DNA from: Armigeres subalbatus
Taxonomy: Eukaryota; Arthropoda; Insecta; Diptera; Culicidae
DNA: 64,000 bases
NCBI RefSeq assembly: GCF_024139115.2
Contig: NC_085139.1
Location: 137,695,121 to 137,759,120, forward strand
Direction: 5' to 3'
Position numbers and translations under genes: made by a program. Below, piece after piece: positions 32,946 to 43,391 of this stretch; within the stretch, counting starts at the first letter, position 1, and each line of letters starts with the position of its first letter. The notes under the pieces are model-generated. The model had not been told where the DNA came from, ran no database searches, and saw only the letters and a program-made list of their open reading frames with translations.

Positions 32946-33190
32946 CTACCTTTTCACTTGTCATCTTTATCTTATTTCTTATTTCTCCCTTCCTTACTTC
33001 TCACATCACACTTCTCACATGTCACTTTTTATTTCTCATTTCTTATTTTATACTTTTCTCTTCTCATTTCTCACTTCCAACTACTCACTTCTTACTTCTC
33101 ATTTCTCACTTCTCACTTTCCACTTCTCACTTTCCACTTCTCACTTCTCATTTATCTATGCTCATTACTCTCTTCTCACATCTTACTTTT
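32945..33190 (+). repeat. Third CACTTCTC block
   Basis: The same vocabulary and position relative to the pyrimidine tract as 30355-30600. Confidence 0.9.
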
Positions 33191-33194
33191 CGCT

Positions 33195-33365
33195 ACTCAT
33201 TTCTTTTGTTTTTTCGACCTTTTGTCCTTCGACCTTTTGACCTTCGCCGTTATGACACATATTCAACTTTTGACCTTTCGACCTTTTGTCCATTCGACCT
33301 TTTGTCCTTTCGACCTTTTGTCCTTTCGACCTTTTGTCCTTCGATCTTTTGACCTTCGACCTTCT
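33195..33365 (+). repeat. CGACCTTTTGTCC block closing the domain
   Basis: 'cgaccttttgtcctttcgac' repeats about ten times, the reverse-complement vocabulary of 29250-29395. It ends the simple-repeat domain. Confidence 0.92.
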
Positions 33366-33369
33366 GACA

Positions 33370-35065
33370 CAGATTCCTCTCGAATGCTGCTTTAACTATC
33401 ATCTTCGACACAGACGTTTTGACCGGCATCGGACGAGTAAAAAGTGGAGTGTGCTGAAACATTGATCGATTACTATCGCCTCCACAATTCTGGTATAATC
33501 CTCGCAGAAATCCATCACGTGCAAGAAAAGGGGCGATACAAACATGACATCCACTACTTTTTGAGATTTCTAGACCCCCCATCCCCCCTCTGTCACGCTT
33601 TTTTGTATACCTAGTATATGTAATGTCACAAAATCTTAGATCCCCTCCCCCTAAAACCTGTGACATCATTGTTAAACGACCCCATACATGATCTTGCTTT
33701 TTCAGAGCACCCTATTCCCATTCCTTTTGCGTTGAATCATCCAACTCCGAAACTAAAAGCTGTGTCAGAATCGCCCCCAACCCGTTTCCCCAATAGATCT
33801 AGAATTTTGGTATGCCTATCAACACTATCGATGGCATCATGTATCCAATTCGCCGATATCTTTTTTTCAGTTTGGAAAATGCACTCACATGACTTTTATT
33901 TTGTAGCTACTCGTTCAATTATTGTTTGGTCAATGCAGACAAGGTATCTACTGGGATACTTATAGGTCAATCACCTACCAAATTTCCCATTGAATTCAGA
34001 CAAATGTATCTTTGGAATCCTGAAACCTGAAACCTTTGGAAGTCTGAATAAAAAATAATAAATAATCTTTACGGACCAGCCATTAAGTCATGTTGCTCTT
34101 GTTAGATAAGCTTTAGTTAGAAGATTTATATCTTGCTCTTGCTATATCAGGCAATTTAAAATCTTCAAAACTTTTTTAGGAACTGAAAATGATTCTTCTA
34201 TATAAGAATATTTTTCAACAGAAGCGGAACTTAAAACGAATTATGAGGTCGATTTTCTTTCTCGAAAATTAATAGTGCTTTCTCTCAGAAGGCAATCTTT
34301 TATTTTAATCCTTGTTCATCATCCGAATCTTTATCCGAAAAAAGAACCACCACATTTTTAGCAGCTATTGCCGTCGAATAAAAATGAAGATTAACGGCAG
34401 CAAGCCACATCATTGTGGGTACAAAATTCTTCATTAATAACAAAGTTTGCACCGTTCCCGGTGGGAATCATACAGCCTTCACGGCGAACGTCATTCCTTC
34501 GCCACATTGTGATGAATTAGTTCTATCAGTCATTCGGTTTGATGATAGTAATACCACACCATTCCGAAGTAATTCCCACACGAGGAGAGAACTCCAGGGC
34601 AAAGGGAAAAGTCCTTCATCATTGCACTCTTCGCCAGGTCTGCCAGTCGAAAGTGACCATCACAGCATCGCCGACCGCACACGGTTCGCTAATCTATCCT
34701 TTGTTCGTGGAAAGCATCCTCATCCATCCCGGAAAGCAGTGGGGAATTGGTAAATTTGTCTGTTTTACTCAAAAGAAAATTAATAAAATGTTGCTTTGTG
34801 GTGGTGGTCGTTTGTCATCACCGAGGAATTAGACGTGGAATGAAAATGAAAATGTGTGTTTGCTTATTGTCCATGTAAGGTTATAAATTGGCATCGTAGG
34901 TTTAATTCCAGAAGAGCATGGGAGTCGAAGCTCTTCTAGGCAATGGGAAATAAATTGAATTGTCGACAATGACATGGCCTTTTAGTGACTACTACACCAA
35001 TTAAAATAATGAGAACTCAATTGGTGTTCTCATCAAGCCGGTCGAATTAAGACGGTGAAGTTTAT
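33370..35065. other. Unassigned DNA
   Basis: A C-rich word pair 'ctagaccccccat' and 'gatcccctccccct' near 33570-33650 looks like part of a dispersed repeat. The 112-residue frame at 34415-34753 has no motif I know, and its codon context is unremarkable. 34917-34941 is a small hairpin (AGAAGAGC ... GCTCTTCT). Confidence 0.4.
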
Positions 35066-35074
35066 AGAATTGAC

Positions 35075-35290
35075 CTTCTTCTTCTTCTTCTTCTTCTTTT
35101 TCTCATTGGCATTACATCCCCCTCTGGGAAATTGCCGCCTCGCAGCTTACAGTTCCCAGGTGTTCTCTAAGCACCTCCACAGTTATTAACTGCAAAGTTT
35201 CTAAGCCAAATAACCATGTTTGCATTCGTATATCATGAGGCTAACAGGATGATACTATTATACCCATTTCCTCGACCTCGATATTATTAA
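35075..35290 (-). mobile_element. GAA-tailed SINE, partial copy
   Basis: It starts (as the element's 3' tail) with a TTC-triplet run, then 'ttggcattacatcccc', 'gccgcctcgcagctta', 'cacagttattaactgcaa' and 'atatcatgaggctaacagg'. These landmarks match the copy at 56377-56656 in order. The tRNA-like head is missing beyond about 35270. Confidence 0.78.
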
Positions 35291-37080
35291 ATATTTTCCC
35301 TGGATCATGCATAAAAAAGAAAGATGTCGAAAATTTGTCCATTCGAGACATTTTGTCCTTCGCATCATTATCCTACAGGCTGTGTAGTGGAAGAATAAAT
35401 TTATCGAGTAACTACTGAAATTTTCCATAAAGTTTTAATTACACGAAAAAAACTGCCACAGTTCTTCAGGAAAAAGATCTTTAAATACATTCTTAAAATA
35501 TATATGTAAAGAAATGACTTAAAAACAAATTAAAACTAGAAATCATAAACTGCTAGTCAATATGAAAATCAGTTGACCCAAAATCAATGGAAATGCTAAA
35601 AAATAATAACTTTCCACATTCTATCACTAGCACCGATTTCAAAGGTGTAAAATGGCCAAATACAGACAACATATTATCTGAATTAGCAAAGATGTTTGAA
35701 AAAAGTATTCCGTTCTGAATCACAATTTCAAATATTTATGTATAATAAACTTTCAAAGTGAAACAATATTAATAAACTTTTATTCAATTATTTATGGTGC
35801 ACAAGTTACATTTGACGGGGAATCTTATTTGGTTTTCGCTATTTTGATACCCTGTCAACATATACTTCACAAAGTTTATACTGAGAAGAAACTGTATGAA
35901 TGGTTTTCATACTTGTCATAATGCTCGAGATCATGGTACAAGTTCTTGCCAGAATCTCAAACGAGAACATAAAAACATGCACGACTATAGTTCATTAAAC
36001 AACATACCGGAAAAGCCGAAGAAAAGGGCTTGCCTTCCAACCATAGTTCCAAAAATTAGATTTGCACGCATTCCGCCTTCTTGTGAATAGCCAGATTCAG
36101 AAGAAAATTGTCCGATCCGAGAATGAAAATTCTTTCACCATGGTTCTCCGACACGGCGAGATGTTGAGCAAACGGATAAGGATGGAGCTGCTCGCCAAAG
36201 GCAGTTCAACAATCAGCAAAACTGTACCGAAGGGGTGTGTGTGGGGGAAGTGTAGTTGTTGAAAGCCAACCTTGAAATTTAACTACGGCATGAATAGGAC
36301 AAGCATTTCTACGCCAGGTGTTCTCATTCGTCTTTGGAGTGGACTACAACAAAATGTATTGCAACGATTATCTCTCGGATTGAAGAAGGATTAGTAATGC
36401 ATTTGTATAAAGAAAAACACGCAATTACAAATGGTGATTCAAGTGAGAGAAAAAAATTAAATGGATCAAACGCATATGTTTATAATTAAAGAATACATTA
36501 AGCAGAATCTATGGAAACAAGTAAAATAAAGTCCAGGAAATTTTGGTAAAGGAATACGCCAAGTGGATAAGATTGAGAACCTCGAGAATAAGACTACATG
36601 TTTTGAATAGTTTTGCGTAAAGGAGAGGATCACCATATCCATTGACGGGCACGCTTGGAAGTTATGCAGCTTTCCTTGAAATCTTATCATGCTTCAACAG
36701 ATATGTACCTGGTAGGTTTATTAAATTCAGAGATTATAAACAAACATTCACATGTCGTTTGGAGATTCGAAACATTATCCTTTTATATATGAGGGTGTTT
36801 GTGTTTGAGTGGCAAACCATGTGTTGAATCAACGCCAGCAAAGGACATGCACTTGTTATGTTATTCATTCACAGGGTAATTTGGACATTGCATTGGAATG
36901 AAGTGGATTTCTCGAAAAACATAAGTTAGTCGATTAATTTTTAAAAAAAATATCCATTCTTTCACAATATCAAATGTTTTTAATATGAAGGTTGTTTGAA
37001 AAGAAAGTTCTTACCTTTCAAACATGTCTCTTTTCTTTCAATTGACATAATCTGCTATCATCATATCAAATTGTTATTCG
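35291..37080. other. Unassigned AT-rich DNA
   Basis: No transposon domain, array or RNA gene was recognised. Small plus-strand frames (35896-36090, 36062-36262) overlap in different phases, lack motifs and are probably chance. A 'gtcgaaaatttgtccattcg' scrap near 35326 resembles the GGTCGAA simple repeats. Confidence 0.4.
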
Positions 37081-37084
37081 ACCA

Positions 37085-37352
37085 TGCATAAAAATTAAAA
37101 ATTCCAAAATTTAAAAAATTCAAAATTCCAAAATTTAAAAATTTAAAAATTTCCAAAATTTTAAAATTTCAAAATTTCAAAATTTCAAAATTTTAAAACT
37201 TTAAAATTTTAAAATTTCAAAATCCAAAAATTTAAAAATTAAAAATTGAAAAATTTGAAAAAAAAATTTCAAAATCAAAAAATTTAAAAATTAAAAATTG
37301 AAAAATTTGAAAATTTGAAAATTAAAAATTTAAAATTTTAAAATTTAATAGG
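37085..37352. repeat. AAAATTTC/AAAATTTA low-complexity tract
   Basis: Irregular 7-9-base words 'aaaatttc', 'aaaattta' and 'aaaattg' fill the interval immediately upstream of the L1-like LINE. It uses the same vocabulary as the larger tract at 53997-55090. Confidence 0.88.
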
Positions 37353-37518
37353 GGAACAGACGGCTTTGGCAGGTTTTGTTCTATTATTTCAAATTACCGC
37401 TCAGCTTCTGAGACGTGCAGACGTGTTTCCGATTGCGCTCTTGGAAAGTCAAGTGATCGATTACAGTGGTTAAAGTTCGATTCCGTCTGTGCCGCGTCGC
37501 GCGTTTTAGTGATCCGCG

Positions 37519-38542
37519 ATGAGGCGAGAAAATACTTTTCGTATTGACTATTCGAGTTTCCGGTGAAGCCGTCATTCGAAAAGGTTCACGGCTTTTGCCG
37601 CACGGTACTCGGCCTGAAGAAAGAAGAAGTGTTGAGACTACAGTGCCACAGAGGTGAACAATGTGCGTTCGTCAAGGTTGACAACCTGGCGCTCGCACAA
37701 CTAATAGTGCAAGAACATGACGAAAAGCATGAAGTGGAGCACGCGGGGAAAAAAATACAAGCTTCGCATCACCATGGAAGACGGATGTGTAGAGGTCAAA
37801 GTCCGACCTGCCAGAAAACGTCCCCGAAGAAAAAATCGTGGAATTCTTGAGTGCGTTCGGTGAAGTGTTTTCGCTGCGAGAGCTAACATGGGGAGAAGGG
37901 TTCGAGTTCGGTGGGATACCGCTCGGCATTTGGTCGGCCCGAATGCTAGTCCATCGAAACATCGATTCGTGGGTAACGATCGATGGACAGCAGGCCTACA
38001 TTGTTTACAAGGGGCAGATCGTCTCTTGTAAATACTGCAAAGAGCAAGCGCATACTGGCATATCGAACAAAAAGCTGCTAGTCCAGAAGAGCTATGCGAA
38101 CGTGGCGAAGCAAACTGGGCCACGACAACCACCGAAGAAGGCGAACGGTGCAAAACCCCCGAGCGCCAAACCGGTCGGTCAGCGTTCTGTCGCTCCACCA
38201 CCAGCATCGCTGGAGGCTTTCCCCGAGCTGCCACAGCCGTCGAGTCAGACCGAACCGTCTGGCTCAATAAACCCAACTGCAAGCCAGCCGACTGCGCCCA
38301 TTGCACGAACGGTGTCTCCCAACCGCTGCAAACACAAATCGCGCGCAGTACATCGTCATCGTTGCGCACACAACCACAGACCGCTGAAGTGGTTTTGGTT
38401 GACATATTCAAAAGCCAGCAAACGCGATGTGATTGAAAGACCGAACCGCCGGCAGCGACACGGACGATTCATCCACATCGACGAGAAGCTGCCGAAGCCG
38501 AGGACGCCCGCCCGGCAAGAAACAGCGATGCAACGACTGTGA
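37519..38542 (+). pseudogene. L1-like ORF1 (RNA-binding protein), frameshifted
   Basis: In LINEs ORF1 packages the element RNA. The likely start is ATG at 37519 (MRRENTFRIDYSS). A shift near 37560 leads to KPSFEKVHGFCRTVLGLKK and VDNLALAQLIVQEHDEKHE; a second near 37755 gives KLRITMEDGCVEVKVR; a third near 37815 leads to PENVPEEKIVEFLSAFGEV, WSARMLVHRNIDSWVTI and the zinc-binding-like CKYCKEQAHTGISNKKLL. A proline-rich low-complexity tail follows (PPKKANGAKPPSAKPVG). The fold with VEFLSAFGEV resembles an RNA-recognition-type beta-alpha unit. The stop at 38540-38542 lies about 30 bases before ORF2. Confidence 0.75.
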
Positions 38543-38573
38543 CGACGAGCAGGATGTGGACTTTCTTCCATAA

Positions 38574-39715
38574 ATGGCTCTCACGTCATACAATCTCGCA
38601 TCCATCAACATCGGCTCGATCACGAACCCCACAAAACTGAACGCACTCCGAACCTTCATAAGCAGCCAAAACCTCGATATTGTGTGTCTGCAGGAAGTCG
38701 AGAACGAACAGCTTTCCTTGCCTGGCTTTGTCGTTTTCGCGAATGTGGACCACACAAGGAGAGGCACAGCTGTTGCGGTGAAGGCTCCATCTATGTCACT
38801 CACGTGGAGAAGAGCCTGGACAGCCGACTAATCGCGCTGCGAGTGCACGACACAACGATTTGCAACGTCTACGCTTCCTCCGGCACTGCTCAACGCGCTG
38901 CTAGAGAGGAGTTATTCAAAGGCACACTTGCCTATTATCTCCGCCACCACACCGAGAACGTCATCGTAGCTGGCGATTTCAATTGCGTGCTGCGTGCGTG
39001 CGATTCGTCCAGCCCGAACACCAGTCCGTCCCTCAAAACAGCTGTACAGCAGCTGCAGCTACATGATGTATGGAAGCAGTTGTGTCCACGTGATGCAGGT
39101 TTTACCTATGTCTGTCGAAACGCGCGATCTCGACTCGATCGGATCTATGTCAGCCGTGGTCTTCGTGACAAACTGCAGTCGGCCTACACGCACGTCTGCT
39201 GTTTCACGGATCACAAGGCGCTAACGCTCAGACTTTGTCTTCCCCCACTGGGACACGAGCACGGGCGCGGTTTCTGGGCCCTTCGACCGCATCTTCTTAC
39301 CGAAGAAAACGTTGCCGAGTTTCAGTGTAAGTGGCAATATTGGACTTGTCAGCGCAGAAACTACGCGTCGTGTATGCAATGGTGGCTGTCGTACGCTAAG
39401 CCAAAAATCAAATCTTTTTTCAAGTGGAAATCTCGTGTCGTCTACGAGGAGTTCCACGATACGCATCAGCACCTCTATGCGCAACTACGGCTAGCGTACG
39501 ACGGCTATTATCAGCAGCCACAAATGATCACCACCATCAACCGGCTGAAAGGGGAAATGTTGGCACTGCAGCGTAATTTCTCCCACATGTTTATGCGCAT
39601 CAACGAGACGCACATGGCCGGCGAGCCAATGTCGATCTTCCAGCTGGGGGAAAGACGACGGAAGAAAACAACGATCTCGCAGCTGAGCGATTCCAAGCAA
39701 CAGCATCAAAATTTA
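38574..39715 (+). pseudogene. L1-like ORF2, endonuclease portion
   Basis: The ATG at 38574 opens MALTSYNLASINIGSITNP, then LDIVCLQEVENEQLSLPGF with the LQE catalytic glutamate. A shift near 38785 leads to HVEKSLDSRLIALRV, VIVAGDFNCVLRACD (GDxN), RSRLDRIYVSRGLRD and CFTDHKALTL (the DH pair), i.e. all main APE-endonuclease motifs. The linker continues GFWALRPHLLTEENVAEFQ, YWTCQRRNYASCMQWWL and MFMRINETHMAGEPMS, then breaks off at TTISQLSDS next to the DNA transposon insertion. Confidence 0.85.
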
Positions 39716-39747
39716 AGAAAATTTTTAATTCATGATTTTCTATTGAG

Positions 39748-40270
39748 TTGAAACTTTGCACAGTTTTCAATTTCATCTAAATCGTCATTTTTCGATATCA
39801 AATCTTCATATTGAGTCACGACTAACTTTCAAAAGGGTGTATGTGAAAATGGTTCAAAAATATTTAAAAAGCTGCACAGCAAATACGGAATGTTCGATTG
39901 TTATGATTTTTTCAGCAAAGTTAGACAACTAAATGGTGATTCTTAAGAAAATGTGCACAGTAAAAAAATTTTTTGCCTTTAAAAATATCATTTTTGTCAC
40001 AAAAACTCAAATATCTCAAAACCCTATCTTCCCTCGAACGTATTTTTTTTAGAAAAAACGGTCCATTATATTAGCTATCTACCATAAAAATTTGGTGATG
40101 GTAAACTAATAACCAAAAAAATATTACATTTCAAACACTTCACAATTTTCACATATAGTAAACAAAAAAAAATTTCCGTGTATTTTTTTTTTTCAAGAAT
40201 CGCAGTTTGATGCTGATTTTATTGTTAAGGGCCTTGCGTGAGTTAAACAAGTTGTTTGTATGATATTCCA
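39748..40270. repeat. Left terminal inverted repeat
   Basis: It pairs with 41715-42234. Conserved landmarks in both arms include 'catctaaatcgtcattt', 'gggtgtatgtgaaaatgg', 'gttagacaactaaatgg' and 'cggtccattatattagc'. Confidence 0.92.
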
Positions 40271-40474
40271 TATTTATGTATTCATCGATATTATTTATAT
40301 TATATGTATAAATATTATATGTATAAATAAATAAAAATGAATTAATATTATCCTAAGTATTAAATTAAATGTGGCAGTTACACAATGTTGTTATAGAAAC
40401 TCTAAGAGTTTTGGGTTTGAATTTTGGTATGGGTTATGATATCATGAAAACAGTTTATTAATACTTATTTTTTA

Positions 40475-41527
40475 TTTATTTTTATTCAATTTTTTTAAAA
40501 TATCGAACACTTTTGAATTATTATCAGCACAGTTTGAGTATAGTTTTGCTTTAATTTTATTTTCCGACAATGGAATGAAACAGTGAAATTTTTGGGTTCC
40601 TTGGATCGTTTTCGCGTTATTAAATTGCTCGCTGAGCTCTGAAGCCTTTATTTCGTACTCTTCAGTAGTAGTAAAACAAAATGATAATTTGGTTAAATCT
40701 TTTTCTTTTCTACGATTTGCCCAATCAAAAAGTTCTTTCGCAGTTTTAATTGATGCTCACGTTCTTTGGCTAAACTTGTTCTTGTGGCCATGCGCTTTAT
40801 TGTTCCTCCAATAGCATCGCAAGGACCTTTGCCATGTGATGTAGCAAAAATGCCATTCTGCATCAATTCCTTACATTGATTTAAATTGACATAGGCTCGA
40901 AAAATTCTTACGATTTTTGTACTGCGACGCTGCTCCATCAGACATGAAATATATCTTTTTGACTTCTTTATGCTTATCAACGCGTAAAAAGTTAATCATT
41001 TTTTCAATGAACAAGTTTACGGATACTGAATCGTGTCTTAAATCTTCGGAAATTATAATAAAACTTAAGTGTTCAATTTGCGTACTTCCATTAAAATAAA
41101 TAACGAATGGATGAATTGTAGCTTGTTGTACGTTCCAGTGATGGGACTGCAATTGGGGGGGGGACTAAAATGGGACTAAAAATTCACCATTTTGTAATGT
41201 ATTTTTCGTATTTTTTAAAAAGCTGGATTGTTCTGTTTTAATGAAATCGTGAGGGATTAAACTTTCTAATTTCAAGCAAAAATATGACACAAACTCATCT
41301 ACAGGTTTTACAATAGTTTCTATGTCACGCCTATCCGTGGTCACCCATTGCTCAAATGATAACTGATCAATATATTTTTCTTCAAACTCAGCGAATAAAG
41401 TATTTTCCAATGATGAAGAATCTGGACAATCCGAACAAGATCGTAGATAGCAATTTGATGTTGTATTTTCACACAAAAGACTACCAGTTAACATTTTAAT
41501 ATCCTTTGTTAAATTGATTCTTTTCAA
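40475..41527 (-). pseudogene. Transposase remnant of the long-TIR transposon
   Basis: On the minus strand the reading order is RINLTKDIKMLTGSLLCEN and CSDCPDSSSLENTLFAEFEE (41527-41165). A G-rich junction near 41160 follows, where sequence has been lost. Next are QSHHWNVQQATIHPFVIYF and KKIYFMSDGAASQYKNRKN (41152-40900), a shift, GIFATSHGKGPCDAIGGTIK and MATRTSL, more shifts, then AKELFDWANRRKEKDLTKL and FCFTTTEEYEIKASELSEQ, ending at a stop near 40475. The SDGAASQYKN block could carry a catalytic Asp of a DDE/D transposase, with HGKGPCD downstream. The N-terminal part is missing and several frameshifts are present. The family is not named. Confidence 0.68.
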
Positions 41528-41714
41528 ACTATTGCAGCTTTTGTCTTAAAATTAACATTTCTGATCTGTCTCAATCAACATTATTATCAACAGGTTTCAA
41601 CTTACTATTAAAAGAATTTTTCGCCAGTCACGTGCAATGAAAATTATGACACTATCAATACTTTTGATCACAACACTGGATCGTGTCTAAGTTTCTTATA
41701 GATGCTATGAATAA

Positions 41715-42234
41715 TTAAATCAAAATATCATGAAAACAACTTGTTTAAATCACGTCCTTAACAATAAAATCTGCATCAAACTGCAATTCTCGAAATAACT
41801 TACACAGAAAAAATTTTTTTACTAAATGTGAAAATTGTGAAATGTTTGAAATGTCATAACTTTTTTGTTTATTAGTTTACCATCACCAAATTTTTATGGT
41901 AGATAGCTAATATAATGGACCGTTTTCCCTCAAAAATTACGTTCGAAAAAAGATAGGGTTTTGAGATATTTGAGTTTTGTGACAAAATGATATTTTTAAA
42001 GGCAAAAAAATTTTTTTTACTGTGCACATTTTCTTAAGAATCACCATTTAGTTGTCTAACTTTGCTGAAAAAATCATAACAATCGAACATTTCCGTTTTT
42101 TGCTGTGCAGCTTTTTAAATATTTTTGAACCATTTTCACATACACCCTTTTGAAAAGTTAGTCGTGACTCAATATGAAGATTTGATATCGAAAATGACGA
42201 TTTAGATGAAATTGAAAACTGTGCAGAGTTTCAA
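41715..42234. repeat. Right terminal inverted repeat
   Basis: Inverted partner of 39748-40270, differing by scattered substitutions and short A/T length changes. Confidence 0.92.
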
Positions 42235-42269
42235 ATATTTTCGAAATGGTCGCTCAGGATCGACTGACA

Positions 42270-42942
42270 TGCCCCGTGGAATGCCTCAGCTACAGACGGG
42301 AGAAGACGAAATCATCGTCGAGCCTCAAGCGATGGAGGCAAATCTGTTTGATTTTTTCTCGAGCCTCTACTCAGAAGAAACAGCAGAAAACAACGGCAAT
42401 GCCAACAACAGGGACGATTTTTCTTGCGAAAGTGTTATCCCACCGGACGACCCACTGTTAGTGAAGAAGAAGGGAGGCGACAACACAGCGCGAGCGTACC
42501 GGCCCATATCGCTGCTCAACAGCGATTATAAATTGCTCTCCAGCATCCTGAAAAACAGGATGGAACGCGTTATGCAGGCCCACCGCGTCCTTAGCAACGG
42601 ACAGAAATGCTCAAACGCAGAGCGAAACATCTTCCAGGCCACTCTCGCTTTGAAAGATCGGATCGCCAGTCTCCGTCATCACCGTCGCGCTGGTAAGCTC
42701 ATCAGCTTCGATTTGGAGAACGCCTTCGATCGGGTGCGGCACTCGTTCCTTTTCGAAACCATGCGGTCGCTCGGGTTCAACGAGGAACTCATCTCTCTTC
42801 TCTCGAACATAGCCAGTCGGTCCACATCCCGGCTGCTTATCAATGGGCACCTCTCTCGATCGTTTGAGATCACACGGTCGGTGCGGCAAGGCGACCCGTT
42901 GTCCATGCATCTGTTCGTGCTCTATCTCCATCCACTGGTGTG
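42270..42942 (+). pseudogene. L1-like ORF2, front of reverse transcriptase
   Basis: The reading resumes at MPQLQTGEDEIIVEPQAME and FDFFSSLYSEE. It then has VIPPDDP directly joined to VKKKGGDNTARAYRPISLL, so the segment normally between them (the first RT blocks) is deleted near 42440. It continues DYKLLSSILKNRMERVM, LISFDLENAFDRVRHSFLF (the Asp-containing F-x-D block), RLLINGHLSRSFEITRSVR and QGDPLSMHLFVLYLHPLV. It stops exactly at the R1-like LINE insertion and continues at 48304. Confidence 0.87.
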
Positions 42943-42943
42943 T
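42931..42943 (+). repeat. Left target-site duplication of R1-like LINE
   Basis: TCCACTGGTGTGT is identical to 48291-48303 and directly precedes the element's poly(A), which appears as a T run on this strand. Confidence 0.93.
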
Positions 42944-43391
42944 TTTTTTTTTCTTGAGCAAGGGTAAACGGAAATCTGCAACCAGACACCTGAGGAGGTA
43001 CTCAGGTAGTGTGGGGATGGGTATGTCATGTAACTCTTACCCGACCCACTAAAACCAAAACCCTTTCGCCAGTCCGTACCCCCGGCCCGCAATTAAGCAA
43101 TACATCAGGGGGGGACTATTGAGAACGCTCACGCCTATGCTAACGCACTTGACGTCAATACACACAACATCGACTTCAAGGGTGGCTACCTCACCACCCG
43201 TCGATCGCAAGCTATGATAGTAACCTAACGGTCCGTATCATAATCTCACGTTGGAGACGAGCACCCCGACAACAACCACCGCGCGTGAACCGCAATGACC
43301 TCTATATCTACATACATACTGAGGGTCCCGCAGCCCACCCGCGACATGTTGGTTGTCGGTGAGCAAGGTGTTCACTGCATCACAGGTGCCC

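Larger units (their letters stand above)
39748..42234 (-). mobile_element. DNA transposon with ~520-bp terminal inverted repeats
   Basis: The left 39748-40270 and right 41715-42234 ends are inverted copies of about 520 bases with more than 90 percent identity by eye, starting 'ttgaaactttgcacagtttt' and 'ttgaaactctgcacagtttt'. Between them the minus strand carries pieces of a transposase. No target duplication is clear. It sits in the linker between endonuclease and RT of the L1-like LINE. The superfamily is not recognised; the very long inverted repeats and transposase words argue against mariner, hAT or piggyBac. Confidence 0.85.

Noticed and set aside
34415..34753. 112-residue plus-strand frame as a host gene
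   Set aside because: It has no motif or splice context, and its second half overlaps another equally open frame. It is left unassigned.
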